Shown here one piece after another: positions 1 through 28,289 of a DNA stretch of 64,000 nt. Below the pieces are notes generated by a model. That model was not told the DNA's origin, made no database searches, and worked only from the letters and a program-made list of their open reading frames with translations. This DNA comes from Tubiluchus corallicola (lineage: Eukaryota > Priapulida > Priapulimorpha > Priapulimorphida > Tubiluchidae), in NCBI GenBank assembly GCA_030141605.1, contig JAQGDQ010000543.1, forward strand, positions 61,001 through 125,000, read 5' to 3'. How positions within the stretch are numbered: the stretch's first letter is position 1; every line of letters begins with the position of its first letter. Position numbers and translations under genes: made by a program.

Positions 1-505
1 TGATATTTCAGTTGTTTAGCCTTGTGTATACATCAGAACGTGCCTCAGATATCCCTGTTGGTTCAGTGCCTCATCTTAGACAGTTATCCTTGATAAGCCT
101 GTTTCTGCGGGTTTTAATCCTCAACACTTGATCGAGGATTCAGTTTTGTACTATGTACATTTCTGCACGGAACAACAGCGTGAAGATTACTGATATAGCT
201 TGTGCTGCAAAGGTGCTTGGTGGCACAAAAGTTAAGCGATAATTAAACTGTTGTGTATTTTTTTCTTAGCCGTACTCATTTTTCTTTCCGGCTTCTCCTT
301 GATAATGAGCAAGTCGCTAGGCACCACATTCTAGCAATTATATGCGTGGGCAGCATAAGCGGGCAATTAAGCTTTTCTAGTCATTCACACGTATTGAATC
401 TCGATTTCATGTGATTTGATTGGCAACAAAAATCACCCAAAGCAAAATGGCTGCTTCCGCGAGCTACAATTGGAATTTGAAAATACATTTTTTACAATTG
501 CAGTA
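1..505. other. Unassigned AT-rich sequence
   Basis: I see no open frame with recognisable protein similarity, no RNA gene and no clear repeat. It ends at the TA that flanks the next element. Confidence 0.4.
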
Positions 506-797
506 CAGTGGACTCTCGTTATAAGAATCACCTCGGGAGAAGGCAAAGTGATTCTTATATCAAGCTGATTCTTATACGAGCGGATTTTCAATTGCTGATT
601 CAATTCGGGAAACGCGATTTTGATTCTTATATCGAGCTGATTCTTATACGTGTGATTCTTGTAACGAGAGTCCACTGTATCGAGCTGATTCTTATACGAG
701 CGGATTTTCAATTGCTGATTCAATTCGGGAAACGCGATTTTGATTCTTATATCGAGCTGATTCTTATACGTGTGATTCTTGTAACGAGAGTCCACTG
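506..797. mobile_element. pogo/Tigger-like MITE, TIR CAGTGGACTCTCGTTA
   Basis: The element begins CAGTGGACTCTCGTTA at 506 and ends with the inverted form TAACGAGAGTCCACTG at 797, with TA on both outer sides (504-505 and 798-799). TA duplication and a CAG start are typical of the pogo/Tigger branch of Tc1/mariner. It is too short to encode a transposase and is dominated by short ATTCTTATA-type subrepeats, so it is non-autonomous. Class assignment rests on termini only. Confidence 0.65.
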
Positions 798-799
798 TA
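560..799. repeat. 120-bp tandem duplication inside the MITE
   Basis: Bases 560-679 and 680-799 match except for one difference near the start. Both copies include the right terminal repeat, so the element has two consecutive right ends. The near-identity implies a recent duplication. Confidence 0.85.
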
Positions 800-819
800 C
801 TAGTTTCCATTCAGAAAAA

Positions 820-1010
820 TGGGTACCGGGTTATAAAATTAGATTTTTAGTATTTTTTTGAGCATATTCTTGATAATTTGATGCTAGAATATAAAGTCCA
901 ATACATTTTTTTACAAAAAAATTTACATTTGACCAAATTTTTGGTGCATTCTACTTTGAAGCATCGCAGCGTAGTTTTAACTGTGCCAACTTATGGACGA
1001 TTCTTTTGCA
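820..1010. repeat. Dispersed AT-rich repeat, copy 1
   Basis: It shares a long stretch (TTAGAATATAAAAGTCCAAT-type core, then TTTACCAAATTTTTG) with the reverse complement of 13685-13890. I see no coding capacity and no clear ends. Confidence 0.55.
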
Positions 1011-1169
1011 ATCACACAAATAGTATATAAAAAGTGTATAGTTTCTAAACCAGCTTACACCGTTTTACGTATTTGCAGGTCGCGTCTCGTTTTTTACATC
1101 CGGTTTAGAAAATCCTCACTACGTTGAGAAAGTGAACAGCGGTACCAGGTACGCAATAACGATTTCATT

Positions 1170-1665
1170 TACCTGCGATAAGACGTACGCAATATCAGAT
1201 CCCGGTGAGCAAGAAGAATAGTCGAGTCTGCGATGACGTACGCCGTATCAGACCCCGGTCAGCGAGACGAGTAGTCGAGTCTGCGATAAGACGTACGCCG
1301 TATCAGACCCCGGTCAACGAGACGAGTAGTCGAGTCTGCGATGATAAGACGTACGCCGTATCAGACCCCGGTCAACGAGACGACTAGTCAAGTCTGCGAT
1401 GGTAAGACGTACGCCGTATCAGACCCTGGTCAACAAGACGACTAGTCAAGTCTGCGATGATAAGACGTACGCTGTATCAGACCCCGGTCAACAAGACGAG
1501 CCGTATCAAACCCCGGTCACTGAGACGAGTAGTCGAGTCTGCGATGACCCCGGTCACCGAGACGAGTAGTCAAGTCTACGATGATAAGACGTACGCCGTA
1601 TCAGACGCCGGTCAAGTCAAGTCTACGATCAGACCCCGGTCACCGAGACTAGTCAAGTCTGTGAC
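1170..1665. repeat. 58-bp CpG-rich minisatellite
   Basis: About eight to nine imperfect copies of a unit containing AAGACGTACGCCGTATCAGA and GAGTAGTCGAGTCTGCGAT. Spacing of the GACGTACGCCG core is 58 bp. It is much richer in CpG and GC than its surroundings; some units are truncated near 1500-1560. Confidence 0.9.
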
Positions 1666-1689
1666 GACAACAAGAACAGCGGTTTTTAC

Positions 1690-3003
1690 AATCAGATTTT
1701 GTAAATAAAATTTTATCACTTTCAACTGTATCAACGATCATCATTATCATCGTTGTGCGGTACTGGAAGACTCCCTATATGTGCAACACGCTAATCAAAA
1801 CGTAAGAAGCGATTTCATCCGAGGTACAGTCAAACCTCTTTATCCCTACTTTAAAGCTGCAAAATGGCGACGTGCATGTCTATACAAATATAAATATTCG
1901 AGACAAAACAATTCGACGTTTAAACAACTAATTTTTATTTCTAAGATTTTGTACAAGGAATTTTTCTTCGTTTCGCTAGCAAGCTTTTTTTGTTTACATA
2001 CATTTGCTTTTGCGTCTTCATCATCAGTAATGAGGACGTCATTAAAACCAATAAAACTAGTCATCTGATGACATGTAAAAAGAAGTGTCACGGTAAAATT
2101 TGATTTCAATTTATCAAACACTTTTGCATTTAAATTAGATTTACAGAAAACGATTTTGTTCTGATACGTGACAAAAATTTGGTGATCTAACCACGAACAA
2201 TAGCTTCCTGTTGCCGCGGCAACTGAGTTAAAAGCTCGACACGCTTAATAGAAAGTTACAATAAATACCGGTAGAGCATTGCATATTAGGAATGTAGCAG
2301 AATCTCGATGACATGAAGTCATAATTAGACAAAACGAATTTTTTCCGTGCGTCCAAAAGTGTCATCGATGACGAACCGATTATGTGCGTTTGGATGAGAG
2401 GTTGTCACACATGGCCGTACGTCTAACTCTACCTCAAAAGCGATTCCAGGCACCACCTGTCAATGACAATAAACAAGCATTTGGGTTAGTTCGACACGTA
2501 CCGGTACCGCCACAAGGCCGCGATACCAACTGCGATACGTGCGTCTGCGCTAACGTTGAGAAGCGTGACCGAGCCAGTTGGCACGTTACGCAGACATTGT
2601 CAAGAACGTTCAATTGGTGAAACAATAGCAACAACAACGGTCGTGGCACTGCAAACAGGCCAAACAATAACATTGACCGGTGGCATTGCCTGGCAGCTTA
2701 TAGCGTACTGGCCATGTAAATGCACACACGGGTACAATTGTGGTGACAGCTTAGCCATGTAAGTGCGCACATAAACACAATGCTGATTATTAAAAAAATC
2801 TAAGACTACAAACTGGCTAACTGGTTACACGTACGTATTACTTGTATATACACAGCTGATGAAACACCATTGACAATAATCAGCAAACGATTAAATATCC
2901 ATGACAGCAACAATATTGTCACAAACAGAAAAGAACTGCATATTGATAGTATTCAACTTATTTACAAGTGTCCGCAACACGGACAGCGAAGCGTCCGCGT
3001 TGC
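1690..3003. other. Gene-free flank, presumed 3' side of the helicase gene
   Basis: There is no convincing coding frame on either strand. The part next to 3003 should include the helicase 3' UTR, but I could not assign a polyadenylation signal with confidence. Confidence 0.4.
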
Positions 3004-20469
<17,466 letters not shown>

Positions 20470-20833
20470 GTTTGTAACAAAAATTTCGGTTAATTATCAA
20501 TTCCACTCAGAAATTTGCGACTTTAACTTTACAAGACAAAAAACTTAAAAATGGCGTAGCAGGAAAATGACTTTGCACGTTTTTCTTATGGCTAAATCCG
20601 CGAATTTGCGAAACGAAAAATAATGCGTTGGAATTATGTTTCAAGAAATTTTCTCATTAAAAATAAAATTATATGTCTGATTACCAAACTGTATGCGCTA
20701 TTTAAACTAGTTTTAACTTTTTAGTTTTAACTTATATAGTTTTTTATTGTTGGATAAATTTCTGAGATTAAGCGGAATGCTTTTATTTCGTTCTATTTCT
20801 TGTGTAAAACCAGCTTAGCGTGATATTTTCAAG
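20470..20833. promoter_or_regulatory. Putative bidirectional promoter between DDX5 and COX11
   Basis: Only 364 bp separate the two divergent start codons, so both 5' UTRs and core promoters should lie here. AAAATGGCG at 20548-20556 resembles a YY1-type core. No clear TATA box is placed correctly for either gene. Promoter activity is inferred from layout. Confidence 0.55.
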
Positions 20834-23800
20834 ATGTCAGCGCCCTTGGTCGGGGTAAGTTTATAGTATAAAGTTGTTTTTTTCATGTTATTTAATCTCC
20901 AAGCAGAATTGTTTTTTGCCTCTTGCTTAATGCAGCAATTTTGATACAGTAATGGGGAATGACTTATTTGCTTCGAAAATTATGAAATACATGTAGCTAA
21001 AATATTTAGCCATACTTGATACCTAAACTTGATGATATTTCGGATCATCATTGATGACTCACCTTCTAATGTTTTCTAAAATACTCGTAGTTATTAGCTT
21101 CTTCGTTATTAGTTTATTAGCTACTCATTTACATAATGAAAATTTTTACCATTTTATCAGATGCTAATGTTGAAAAAATAAAAATTTTGAATCGAGCTTA
21201 CTCTTTTCAGAAGTTCACATTATGCCGTTTTTCTATTGCAGACTGCATTTTGTTGCCTAAAAAGGGTCTGCCGTGGACAATATCTTGCCAACACTCGCTG
21301 TGTGCAGTTTTTAGTCCGAAGGCACCGCTCGTTCTGGATGCGCCTGCAGGTGGTGTCACCGAGCATTTTGTATAGAGGTGATTTCAGGATGCAGTGTTAC
21401 GCTAGGTCATTCTTTAGCTGCTGGTGCAAGCATATAATAACCTCAAAAACACGGATCTCATGCGTTCTTTCAAAATCCACACTTTGTCCTTTGCTGAGAC
21501 CTGCTCTTACAGGTGTGCCTAGGAAAGCTAGTAACTCAATTTTTCCGGTGCACTTCTTGCATACATCTTCGGTACGTTTAGCAAAACATTCACTAGAATA
21601 TAGGCGACGGACTACCACTATGTATGTGATTGCAATAGGCGTTCTTATTGGAGGCGGGAGTTACGCCGCTGTTCCTCTATACCGAATGTTTTGTCAGGTC
21701 AGTATTATCGAGTTTTCATGCATCATGGTGATTTATGCTACAAAAAATAGATACTTCTTAGACATAGACATAAAACATTTATTTTCTCCAATTAGTTTAA
21801 CATCAAAAGTTTTTTAAATGTTAAGTAATTATAATCATGGAGCAGGGCAGAGAAGGACCATAGGGTCATCTAGTCTCCTGCCATTTCTTATAAATAGATT
21901 AGTATATTAAAAATTAACGGTGATGCTGCAGATAACAAAAACAAATAAAAAAATTGAAATAAAAACAGTTTAAATGATACAAATTACCCAAAAAGAACTG
22001 AAAACAAAAAAAATTAATAAAGTTGGATACCTAAATCTAAACAAAACAATACAATTATTCAGTAATTAGGATTATTATATGTAGTAGTTTCAAATGGGGT
22101 CTTATTAACAGGGGAATTTGACCAAGGTTAGTGAGTAAAGTTTAAAACTGAGAGTATGCAAAGAAAAAAATAAACATCAAAAAAGTGTAATATAGAAAAA
22201 TTTATGAGAAAAAGTATGTATGAGAAAGAGCAACAATTACTTAGGAGATGAGGAGAAAAAAAAATAAAAAAAACTTGCTAGCTTGCTTATTAGTCTTACA
22301 AGTTATGTTCTACAGGTATTTTCTTTTAGAAAGATTTTTGTGTATTTTTTGGAAGCAGAAAATACTTCTTTAGCATTATCCACATGCAGTAAGCTACGTA
22401 TAACTTAACCCGTTATAACTCGAATTCTTGCGGATCTTGAAGAGATCTCGTGCATTAATACTCTCATGTAAATAAAGTAGTTCGGCAACACGCATAATGT
22501 TGTCCTGTTTTTCGTTATTTCTACTAGATAGAAATCCAGGTACATCAACATAAAACATCCCACTTCTGACACCATGTTTTATGTTGACGTACCTGGAGTT
22601 GTATCTAGTAGAAATAAACGAAATACAGTACACCATTATGCGTGTTGCCGAACTACTTTATTTACAATGCATTCTGACGCATTAATACATAACAGTGGAA
22701 AGGATTTTCCCTTTTCATTTTTCTCTTTACCAAACATCGCGTAACTCGAATTATCGTGTAGTTAAAAGTGAATTGACGGTACAATTTATAAGTATCTGAC
22801 TGAAATTACCCCGCCATCTCGAGCAACCTCCCGAGTAAAAAATCCCAGGCGAAAGTGCGCACCACATTACGAGTTTAACTGCTGGTTTCAGCAAAAATGC
22901 TAAGATTTCTCGTGATACATTAGCAGAACGCTGCACACAACATGGATTATGGCTTTAATAACTAGATTATAATATTATTATTGCGAAATTCTATTAACCA
23001 CGTTACTCGGACTACAGTAGAGGTGGACCAGTCATTTTATTTTTATTTATTCATAGAAATTGTTGTTTGATATTTGGTTAAAGGCTCAGTTTGTCATTTT
23101 TGCAGGTGGCAGTGTTACTAGTATGTTATCTGATTTTGATGAGTGACTGTCTAACTCCTGCCCTCGCTTAACTCGAAACAAATGTTCTGTCCCGAAGAAT
23201 TCACGTTATACGTAGTTTGCTTTAGTATTTTTACTGTCATAGTTTTATTGACTTCGTATATTTATTATTTTTGTTGGTATATGTACAATAAAATAAGATA
23301 CCTTTGTGTAACTTATCACAGTCTTTGCACGAGAGCAGTGCTCATCATGGCAAAACAAGCCCCTTTATAGAGTTACTTTACAAGTAAAGTGTTAATGAGC
23401 TTTGGTTTGTTTGATTTCAGGCGACTGGCATTGGTGGACAAGCCGGCTTGCTACTCGGTGAAGACGCCGTAGGAAGAAAGATAGAGAATTTAGAGAAAAT
23501 TTCTGAACGTCTGATCACGGTACGGTTCAACGCGGACACCGCGGCCAGCATGAGGTGGGCTTTTAGACCGCAGCAGACGCAAATCAAGGTAAAAACAAAC
23601 GTAAATGAATTGAGGATCTTGCACCTTGGTAAGATTCCACGTTGCTGAACGTGGAAGATGTTCGTGGATGTTGTGTTTTGTTTCTCTCGGAAGGCTCGTA
23701 GAGAAAACCAGAAAACACGCCGTCAAATAAAACTACTTTATTTAGCCAGAATTCTACTATACAAAAGATGAAGGGAACATTGAAATGATTACAATAAACG

Positions 23801-25132
23801 TGAAAATCTGGAAAACATTTAAGTAAGTATATAAATGCGTAAGTATAAGTCCGTGATACAAATGTTCGAGAACAATCCAGACGGTAAGGCGGTCATTCCG
23901 ACGGAACATTCTACGATGTTCTATGCAATTCTTCTTGACGTCAGCGATCTCCACAACAGTGGATTAAGCGGTTAGATTCGGGGTTGGATACAGCTTTGGT
24001 AGAAGACGTCCTTTACAGTAATAATAATAATAATAATAATAATAATCTTTATTTAAAGTTGGCTTTTGGGTCAACAATTAACATTAGCTCAAAGAGCTAT
24101 TATCGCCGACTGTAAATAACAACCTACAACTACATAACAGAGACTATTATTATCCCACGCGTCAGGCAGGGCAACAGCAGGTACCATTTTTGGTATGACC
24201 CGGCCTCTGGTTCGAACTCACAACCTCCCAGATGGAAGCAGACGCACTAGACTAAACCGTGAGCGATGATGATGTCGTAACGAGAATTTTTCTTGCTAAA
24301 ATGTGAATATGTAAGACACTTAAAGACTTTAAAAATCTTTTTATGGTTTGTAAGATTTTGCAGGGTTTGTAACACCATGTTATCACGCTAGTGTGAGTGA
24401 TCTATCATTGGAAATATCGCATTTGGTTGACCAGCTGTAAGGGATGAACTTTTAGACTGCCTTGATCACTAACGAATGCAGTGGTCTAGTGGTCTAAAGC
24501 ATCTGCATTGTAAGCAGAAGTCCCGGTTCAAATCCAGGCTACATTGCGGCTTTTTCACGATTTTGTTTTTTAACCTGTGCTTCGAGATTTAATTAAAATG
24601 CGGGTTGAAACACGATAGCCGTATTTGACTGTGACATTAGTAAGCGTTACCTGATTGCAATGAAACAACGATTGTTCACTTTTGGCTTTAGGTCCATCCC
24701 GGGGAAACTGCACTTGCATTCTACACGGCAACGAATCCAACGGATAAACCGGTGACCGGAATTTCAACGTACAACATCATACCTTTTGAGGCTGCATTGT
24801 ATTTTAATAAAATTCAGGTATTTGTTTGTTTGTTCCAGTGGACAACAAGTTATTCATTTTTAATCATTTATTTTAATCATATTTAATCATATATATATAT
24901 ATATATATATTCTCTAAATTCTCTATCTTTCTTCCTACGGCGTCTTCACCGAGTAGCAAGCCGGCTTGTCCACCAATGCCAGTCGCCTGAAATCAAACAA
25001 ACCAAAGCTCATTAACACTTTCATTAAAACTTTACTTGTAAAGTAACTCTATAAAAGGGCTTGTTTTGCCATGATGAGCACTGTTCTCGAGCAAAGACTG
25101 TGATAAGTTACACAAAGGTATCTTATTTTATT

Positions 25133-25170
<38 letters not shown>

Positions 25171-25942
25171 AGCAGACTTAGCTTTTTTGTTATTCTTTCT
25201 TACAAATTCGTGCACGAGGTGCCATCTGTGGCGGGAATGTAAAGCTTTTGGGTTTGGCCAGTTTTTCTGTTTATTACCTGTTAGTCACCTGTCTGTTTTA
25301 CTCACCTGTGCTCTGAACAGTCAGGTTAATCCACTTTATGGGATATGTGGGACATTCATGTACTGATTATGTTACAATAAAATATTAACTGGTATTAATC
25401 TCTGTTGACATTGTTTCTGTGACTACATATATATGGCTATTTATATATATATAATATCGAATGAAAATAGGGGTGCTGCAGTTCACAGTACACATACACC
25501 GACCACCACGGTAGCAATGTCTAATTTTTGATAAACTGGGTTTTCTTCCAAAATTCTTTGAGCTAGGCAAAAATTCGAGTTACTTGATTTTGAGTTACGC
25601 GGAGTTTACTGTACTTCAAAATGGGGCAGGATATAAAAAATCGTCCAGTTCTCCTTTAATCACCGAGTCGAAATGTATATTTCCCTGTGCGATTGGGCTG
25701 CGTCGTGTAATCAAAGTTGATATACCTGTTCTGTTATCCTCATTCATATACCCGTCTCGTTTCAGTGCTTTTGCTTCGAGGAACAACTTCTCAACCCGCA
25801 TGAGCAAGTCGATATGCCCGTTTTCTTCTACATCGACCCGGACTACGTTCACGATCCGAAGATGGAGCACGTCGACACCATCGTTCTCTCGTATACGTTC
25901 TTCGAAGCCAAGGAGGGTCTGGAGTTACCTCAGCCGTACTAG
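20834..25942 (+). CDS. COX11: Cytochrome c oxidase assembly protein COX11, 5 exons, 315 aa
   Basis: Mitochondrial inner-membrane copper chaperone that delivers copper to the CuB site of COX1. Exons: 20834-20854, 21242-21697, 23421-23588, 24692-24817, 25766-25942. All introns are GT-AG and in phase 0, and the exons sum to 948 nt. A basic, cysteine-rich N-terminal stretch suits a targeting peptide. One membrane segment follows (about 129-150), then YAAVPLYRMFCQ with conserved C158, then the intermembrane-space domain with FRPQQTQI, PGETALAFYTATNPTDKPV and GISTYNIIPFEA. The copper motif CFCF is at 258-261 and the end reads SYTFFEAKEG. The 21-nt first exon encodes only MSAPLVG; its ATG and donor are good, but M40 or M57 in exon 2 are alternative starts. 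Intron 4 carries an antisense copy of part of exon 3. Confidence 0.93.
22468..22665. repeat. 198-bp near-perfect palindrome (hairpin) in COX11 intron 2
   Basis: Outer arms of 32 bp are exact inverse complements (GTAAATAAAGTAGTTCGGCA... and ...TGCCGAACTACTTTATTTAC). Pairing resumes inside with TTTCTACTAGATA, CCAGGTAC and AACATAAAACAT facing their complements, leaving only a few bases of loop. The 10-mer GCATTAATAC flanks it at 22452-22461 and 22679-22688, which may be a target duplication. It is either a MITE or a hairpin RNA source. Confidence 0.85.
24017..24262 (-). mobile_element. tRNA-derived SINE with (ATT)n tail, copy 1
   Basis: On the minus strand the head (24262 downward) contains TTTAGTCTAGTGCG, a box-A-like sequence, and GAGTTCGAACC, a box-B match. 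A body shared with 49104-49385 follows and ends in ATAAAG(ATT)n. It lies in COX11 intron 3, opposite to the gene. Confidence 0.8.
24475..24546 (+). tRNA. tRNA-like sequence, anticodon TGT (Thr) if real
   Basis: A 72-nt cloverleaf can be drawn. Acceptor AATGCAG pairs with CTACATT (one mismatch), and anticodon stem TCTGC/GCAGA encloses loop ATTGTAA (anticodon TGT). The T arm is CCCGG-TTCAAAT-CCAGG with one mismatch. The D arm (GTCT...AAGC) is weak and the variable loop is short. TTTTT at 24551-24555 could terminate Pol III. It lies in COX11 intron 3, 213 bp after a SINE, so a tRNA pseudogene or another SINE head is equally possible. Confidence 0.45.
24887..24910. repeat. (AT)n microsatellite, left boundary of inverted copy
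   Basis: A run of AT dinucleotides directly abuts the inverted duplication that follows. A second run (25137-25168) abuts its other end. Confidence 0.9.
24911..25136 (-). repeat. Inverted duplicate of COX11 intron 2 end plus start of exon 3
   Basis: Reverse complement of 23283-23496. It includes the intron-2 acceptor and the first 76 bases of exon 3, which match exactly. The only differences I find are three substitutions and one 12-bp insertion (CATTAAAACTTT) in the intron part. It lies in COX11 intron 4, bounded by (AT)n on both sides. It is not a functional exon because it is antisense to the gene. Confidence 0.9.
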
Positions 25943-25962
25943 CAGCAGTTTAGAGTTGTTAG

Positions 25963-26200
25963 TTACCATGGATACCGTATACGATTGCGTGTATCAACGA
26001 ATTTGTGTGAATACTTACACTATGACTTGTTACCATGGATACCGTATTCGGTTTAATGCACCAGTGAGTTTGTGTGAATACTTACACTATGACTTGTTAC
26101 CATGGATACCGTATACGATTGCGTGTATCAACGAGTTTGTGTGAATACTTACACTACGACTTGTTACCATGGATACCGTATTCGATTTAATGCATCAATG
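25963..26200. repeat. 67-bp tandem repeat just after the COX11 stop
   Basis: TTACCATGGATACCGTAT begins units at 25963, 26030, 26097 and 26164, an exact 67-bp spacing, about 3.5 copies. It starts 21 bp after the stop codon and so should be in the COX11 3' UTR. Units 1 and 3 share ACGATTGCGTGTATCAACGA while units 2 and 4 share the TTTAATGCA form, so a 134-bp higher-order unit was probably duplicated. Confidence 0.9.
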
Positions 26201-26375
26201 GCCAGGCTAGGTGCTACTGAACTTGTACAGCAAAACACGCACCACGATTTTATAGTATAACAAATGAAAACGCAGTGAAGCGGCTTGCCTTGTAGGCACT
26301 TATCCGCTTACCGACCAGGCTAGATGCTACTTAACTTGTGCAGCAAAATGCGCATTATGACTTTTTAGCTAATTT
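26200..26375. repeat. Two-copy repeat after COX11
   Basis: CCAGGCTAGGTGCTACT...CAGCAAAACACGCAC at 26202 recurs as CCAGGCTAGATGCTACT...CAGCAAAATGCGCAT at about 26316. The rest of the interval is unassigned. Confidence 0.6.
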
Positions 26376-26559
26376 CTCTCTCGTCATTGTATTAGGAGTG
26401 CAGTTTTGTGAAAGTAGAAGTTTTATATTCGTTAATTAGAGCCATTAATTAGTAATTAGGGAATAAGTTAATGCTCTTCTGAGATTTGTTATGCTGGTCA
26501 TTGTAAGGAGAGTATGAAAAAGTAAAAATGTGAATATTTTTTTATACGTAAAGCGAAAA

Positions 26560-27245
26560 GAAACCCTCCTCTTCCTTAAAGCTTAAAACATTTGTCTTGA
26601 AATTTTATACAACTTACGTACTGCCTTATTGCATGCTGGGCTTGCATTGGTAGTAACGCTGTACAAAACTTGTAAACTTAAACTCCCGCGATGACCGTTA
26701 GACGCAGTCATTTTTATGGTAAGTCATTTGAAACAAGTTTAGGTTAACATTGCATGAAGTTTGAAAAAATAATCAGAGCATTCGTAGCACACATGTTACT
26801 AACTAAATAAAATTGTAAATTACTGTATCTTGTCAATAAGATTAAAAATAGGTTTTTGGTTAGTGAGTGGTGCACCCTGGGGGTGAGTCAGTGAAATTTT
26901 ATCAATTGGTGAAAACATTTTAAATAATTAATAATTTTCTTTTCTGGTTACATAAGTGTTTCCAGCAGGTAAGCAAAATGCTAAATAATATAGATTTGCA
27001 AGGAAAGTTTTTTGGAACATAATTTAACATTTCCTTTTCTTCCCCTGATTTACATTGTACATAGGTGAAGTCTTGTAATGGCGCAGTCGGAACTGCGTTG
27101 TGGGAGATTTAAAATGAAAACACACAAAAATTCCTGTCGACGCGAGTACGATAAATGCATAAAATTGCTATAAAGTAACATAATTTTTTAGTGCAATTTT
27201 TCTGAAACCTACTTCAGGTACCCCTTTTCTTGTTCTTTAATGGGC
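26560..27245 (+). mobile_element. Dispersed repeat family A, copy 1
   Basis: A roughly 680-bp non-coding unit that recurs at 28290-28720, 31485-32160, 37745-38200, 55083-55770 and, cut by the window edge, 63850-64000, all on the same strand. Shared landmarks: CCTGGAGGGTGAGTCAGCGA, ATTTTACCAATTGG, GGAAAGTTTTTTGG, TGACGTCATGTAATGGCGC and CTGAAACCTACTTCAGGTAC. The ends read AAAGCACAAGAAAACCC and, on the other strand, AAAGGACAAGAAAAGGGG, an imperfect terminal inverted repeat. A non-autonomous DNA transposon is the best guess; its superfamily is unknown. Confidence 0.75.
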
Positions 27246-27409
27246 ACTTTTTGAGTCTACGATTATGGTAATTAGGAAATTATTTTGAGAAGCTGACTGT
27301 GATATCTGTACTGCTTCAGCAGTAGATAATCATGCATATGATGTGAAAATTATTGTAAGAAATACAATAAATATTAAAAATACAGATCCACATTTGGTAT
27401 AAAATGATT

Positions 27410-27955
27410 TATTGCAAACCTTGTTGACAGTCATTGAGCCTAAATGCCAGTTTTTGCATGTGCCTGCAATCTGTTGCCAAAAATGAGTTTCTGTGCTGCC
27501 ATCTGTTGCCAAAAACATGAGTTTCCGTGCAAGAAAATTTGCAATGAACCTTGCTGACACTCATTGAGCCTAATTGGCAGTTTGTGCACCTGCCTGTCAT
27601 TTGTTGTCAAAAATATGAGTTTCTGTGCTGCCATCTGTTGCCAAAAATATGAGTTTCTGTGCAAGAAAATTTGCAATGAACCTTGTTGACACTCATTGAG
27701 CCTAATTGGCAGTTTGTGCACCTGCCTGTCATTTGTTGTCAAAAATATGAGTTTCTGTGCTGCCATCTGTTGCCAAAAATATGAGTTTCTGTGCAAGAAA
27801 ATTTGCAATGAACCTTGTTGACAGTCATTGAGCCTAAATGCCAGTTTTTGCATGTGCCTGCAATATGTTGCCAAAAATGAGTTTCTGTGCAAGAAAATTT
27901 GCAATGCACCTGCCTGCCATCTGTTGTCAAAAATATGAGTTTCTGTGCACGGAAA
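27410..27955. repeat. ~132-bp minisatellite
   Basis: Units contain GAGTTTCTGTGC, GCAAGAAAATTTGCAATGAA, TTGTTGACACTCATTGAGCC and TGTTGCCAAAAATATG. Equivalent points at 27556 and 27688 give about 132 bp, and each unit is itself built from two related halves. The long minus-strand frames here are products of the repeat. Confidence 0.9.
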
Positions 27956-28289
27956 GTTTATCATACATGTAAAACTCAATGCGTTTAGTCACATTAAATA
28001 AAATTTTATTCTCATAAAACTTGCTTATAGTAATAACAAATTGGTATTAAGAATACATCGAAATGAGTCATTAAAAATTCTCAACATTCCGGAAGTAAAT
28101 AATAATGTACATTTCAGAACATAATAATAATAATAAACATTTCAGAACACAAAGTTGCACAATTCACTCCATTTAAATCACAAACTACAGTTAACCTTTG
28201 TCATAACACCAGCCTCGTTTAATGTACATATTTTTGGGTACAACAAACTGTCTGTATTTGCATAGACGCGTACACATTAAAGCACAGCA
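27956..28289. other. Unassigned spacer
   Basis: AT-rich sequence with a short ATA repeat near 28122 and a local duplication of ACATTTCAGAACA. No gene seen. Confidence 0.4.

Noticed and set aside
433-861. Overlapping 125-aa and 117-aa frames on opposite strands
   Set aside because: They lie within the MITE and its 120-bp duplication; the repeats explain their length.
27330-27979. Overlapping minus-strand frames up to 179 aa
   Set aside because: Products of the ~132-bp minisatellite.
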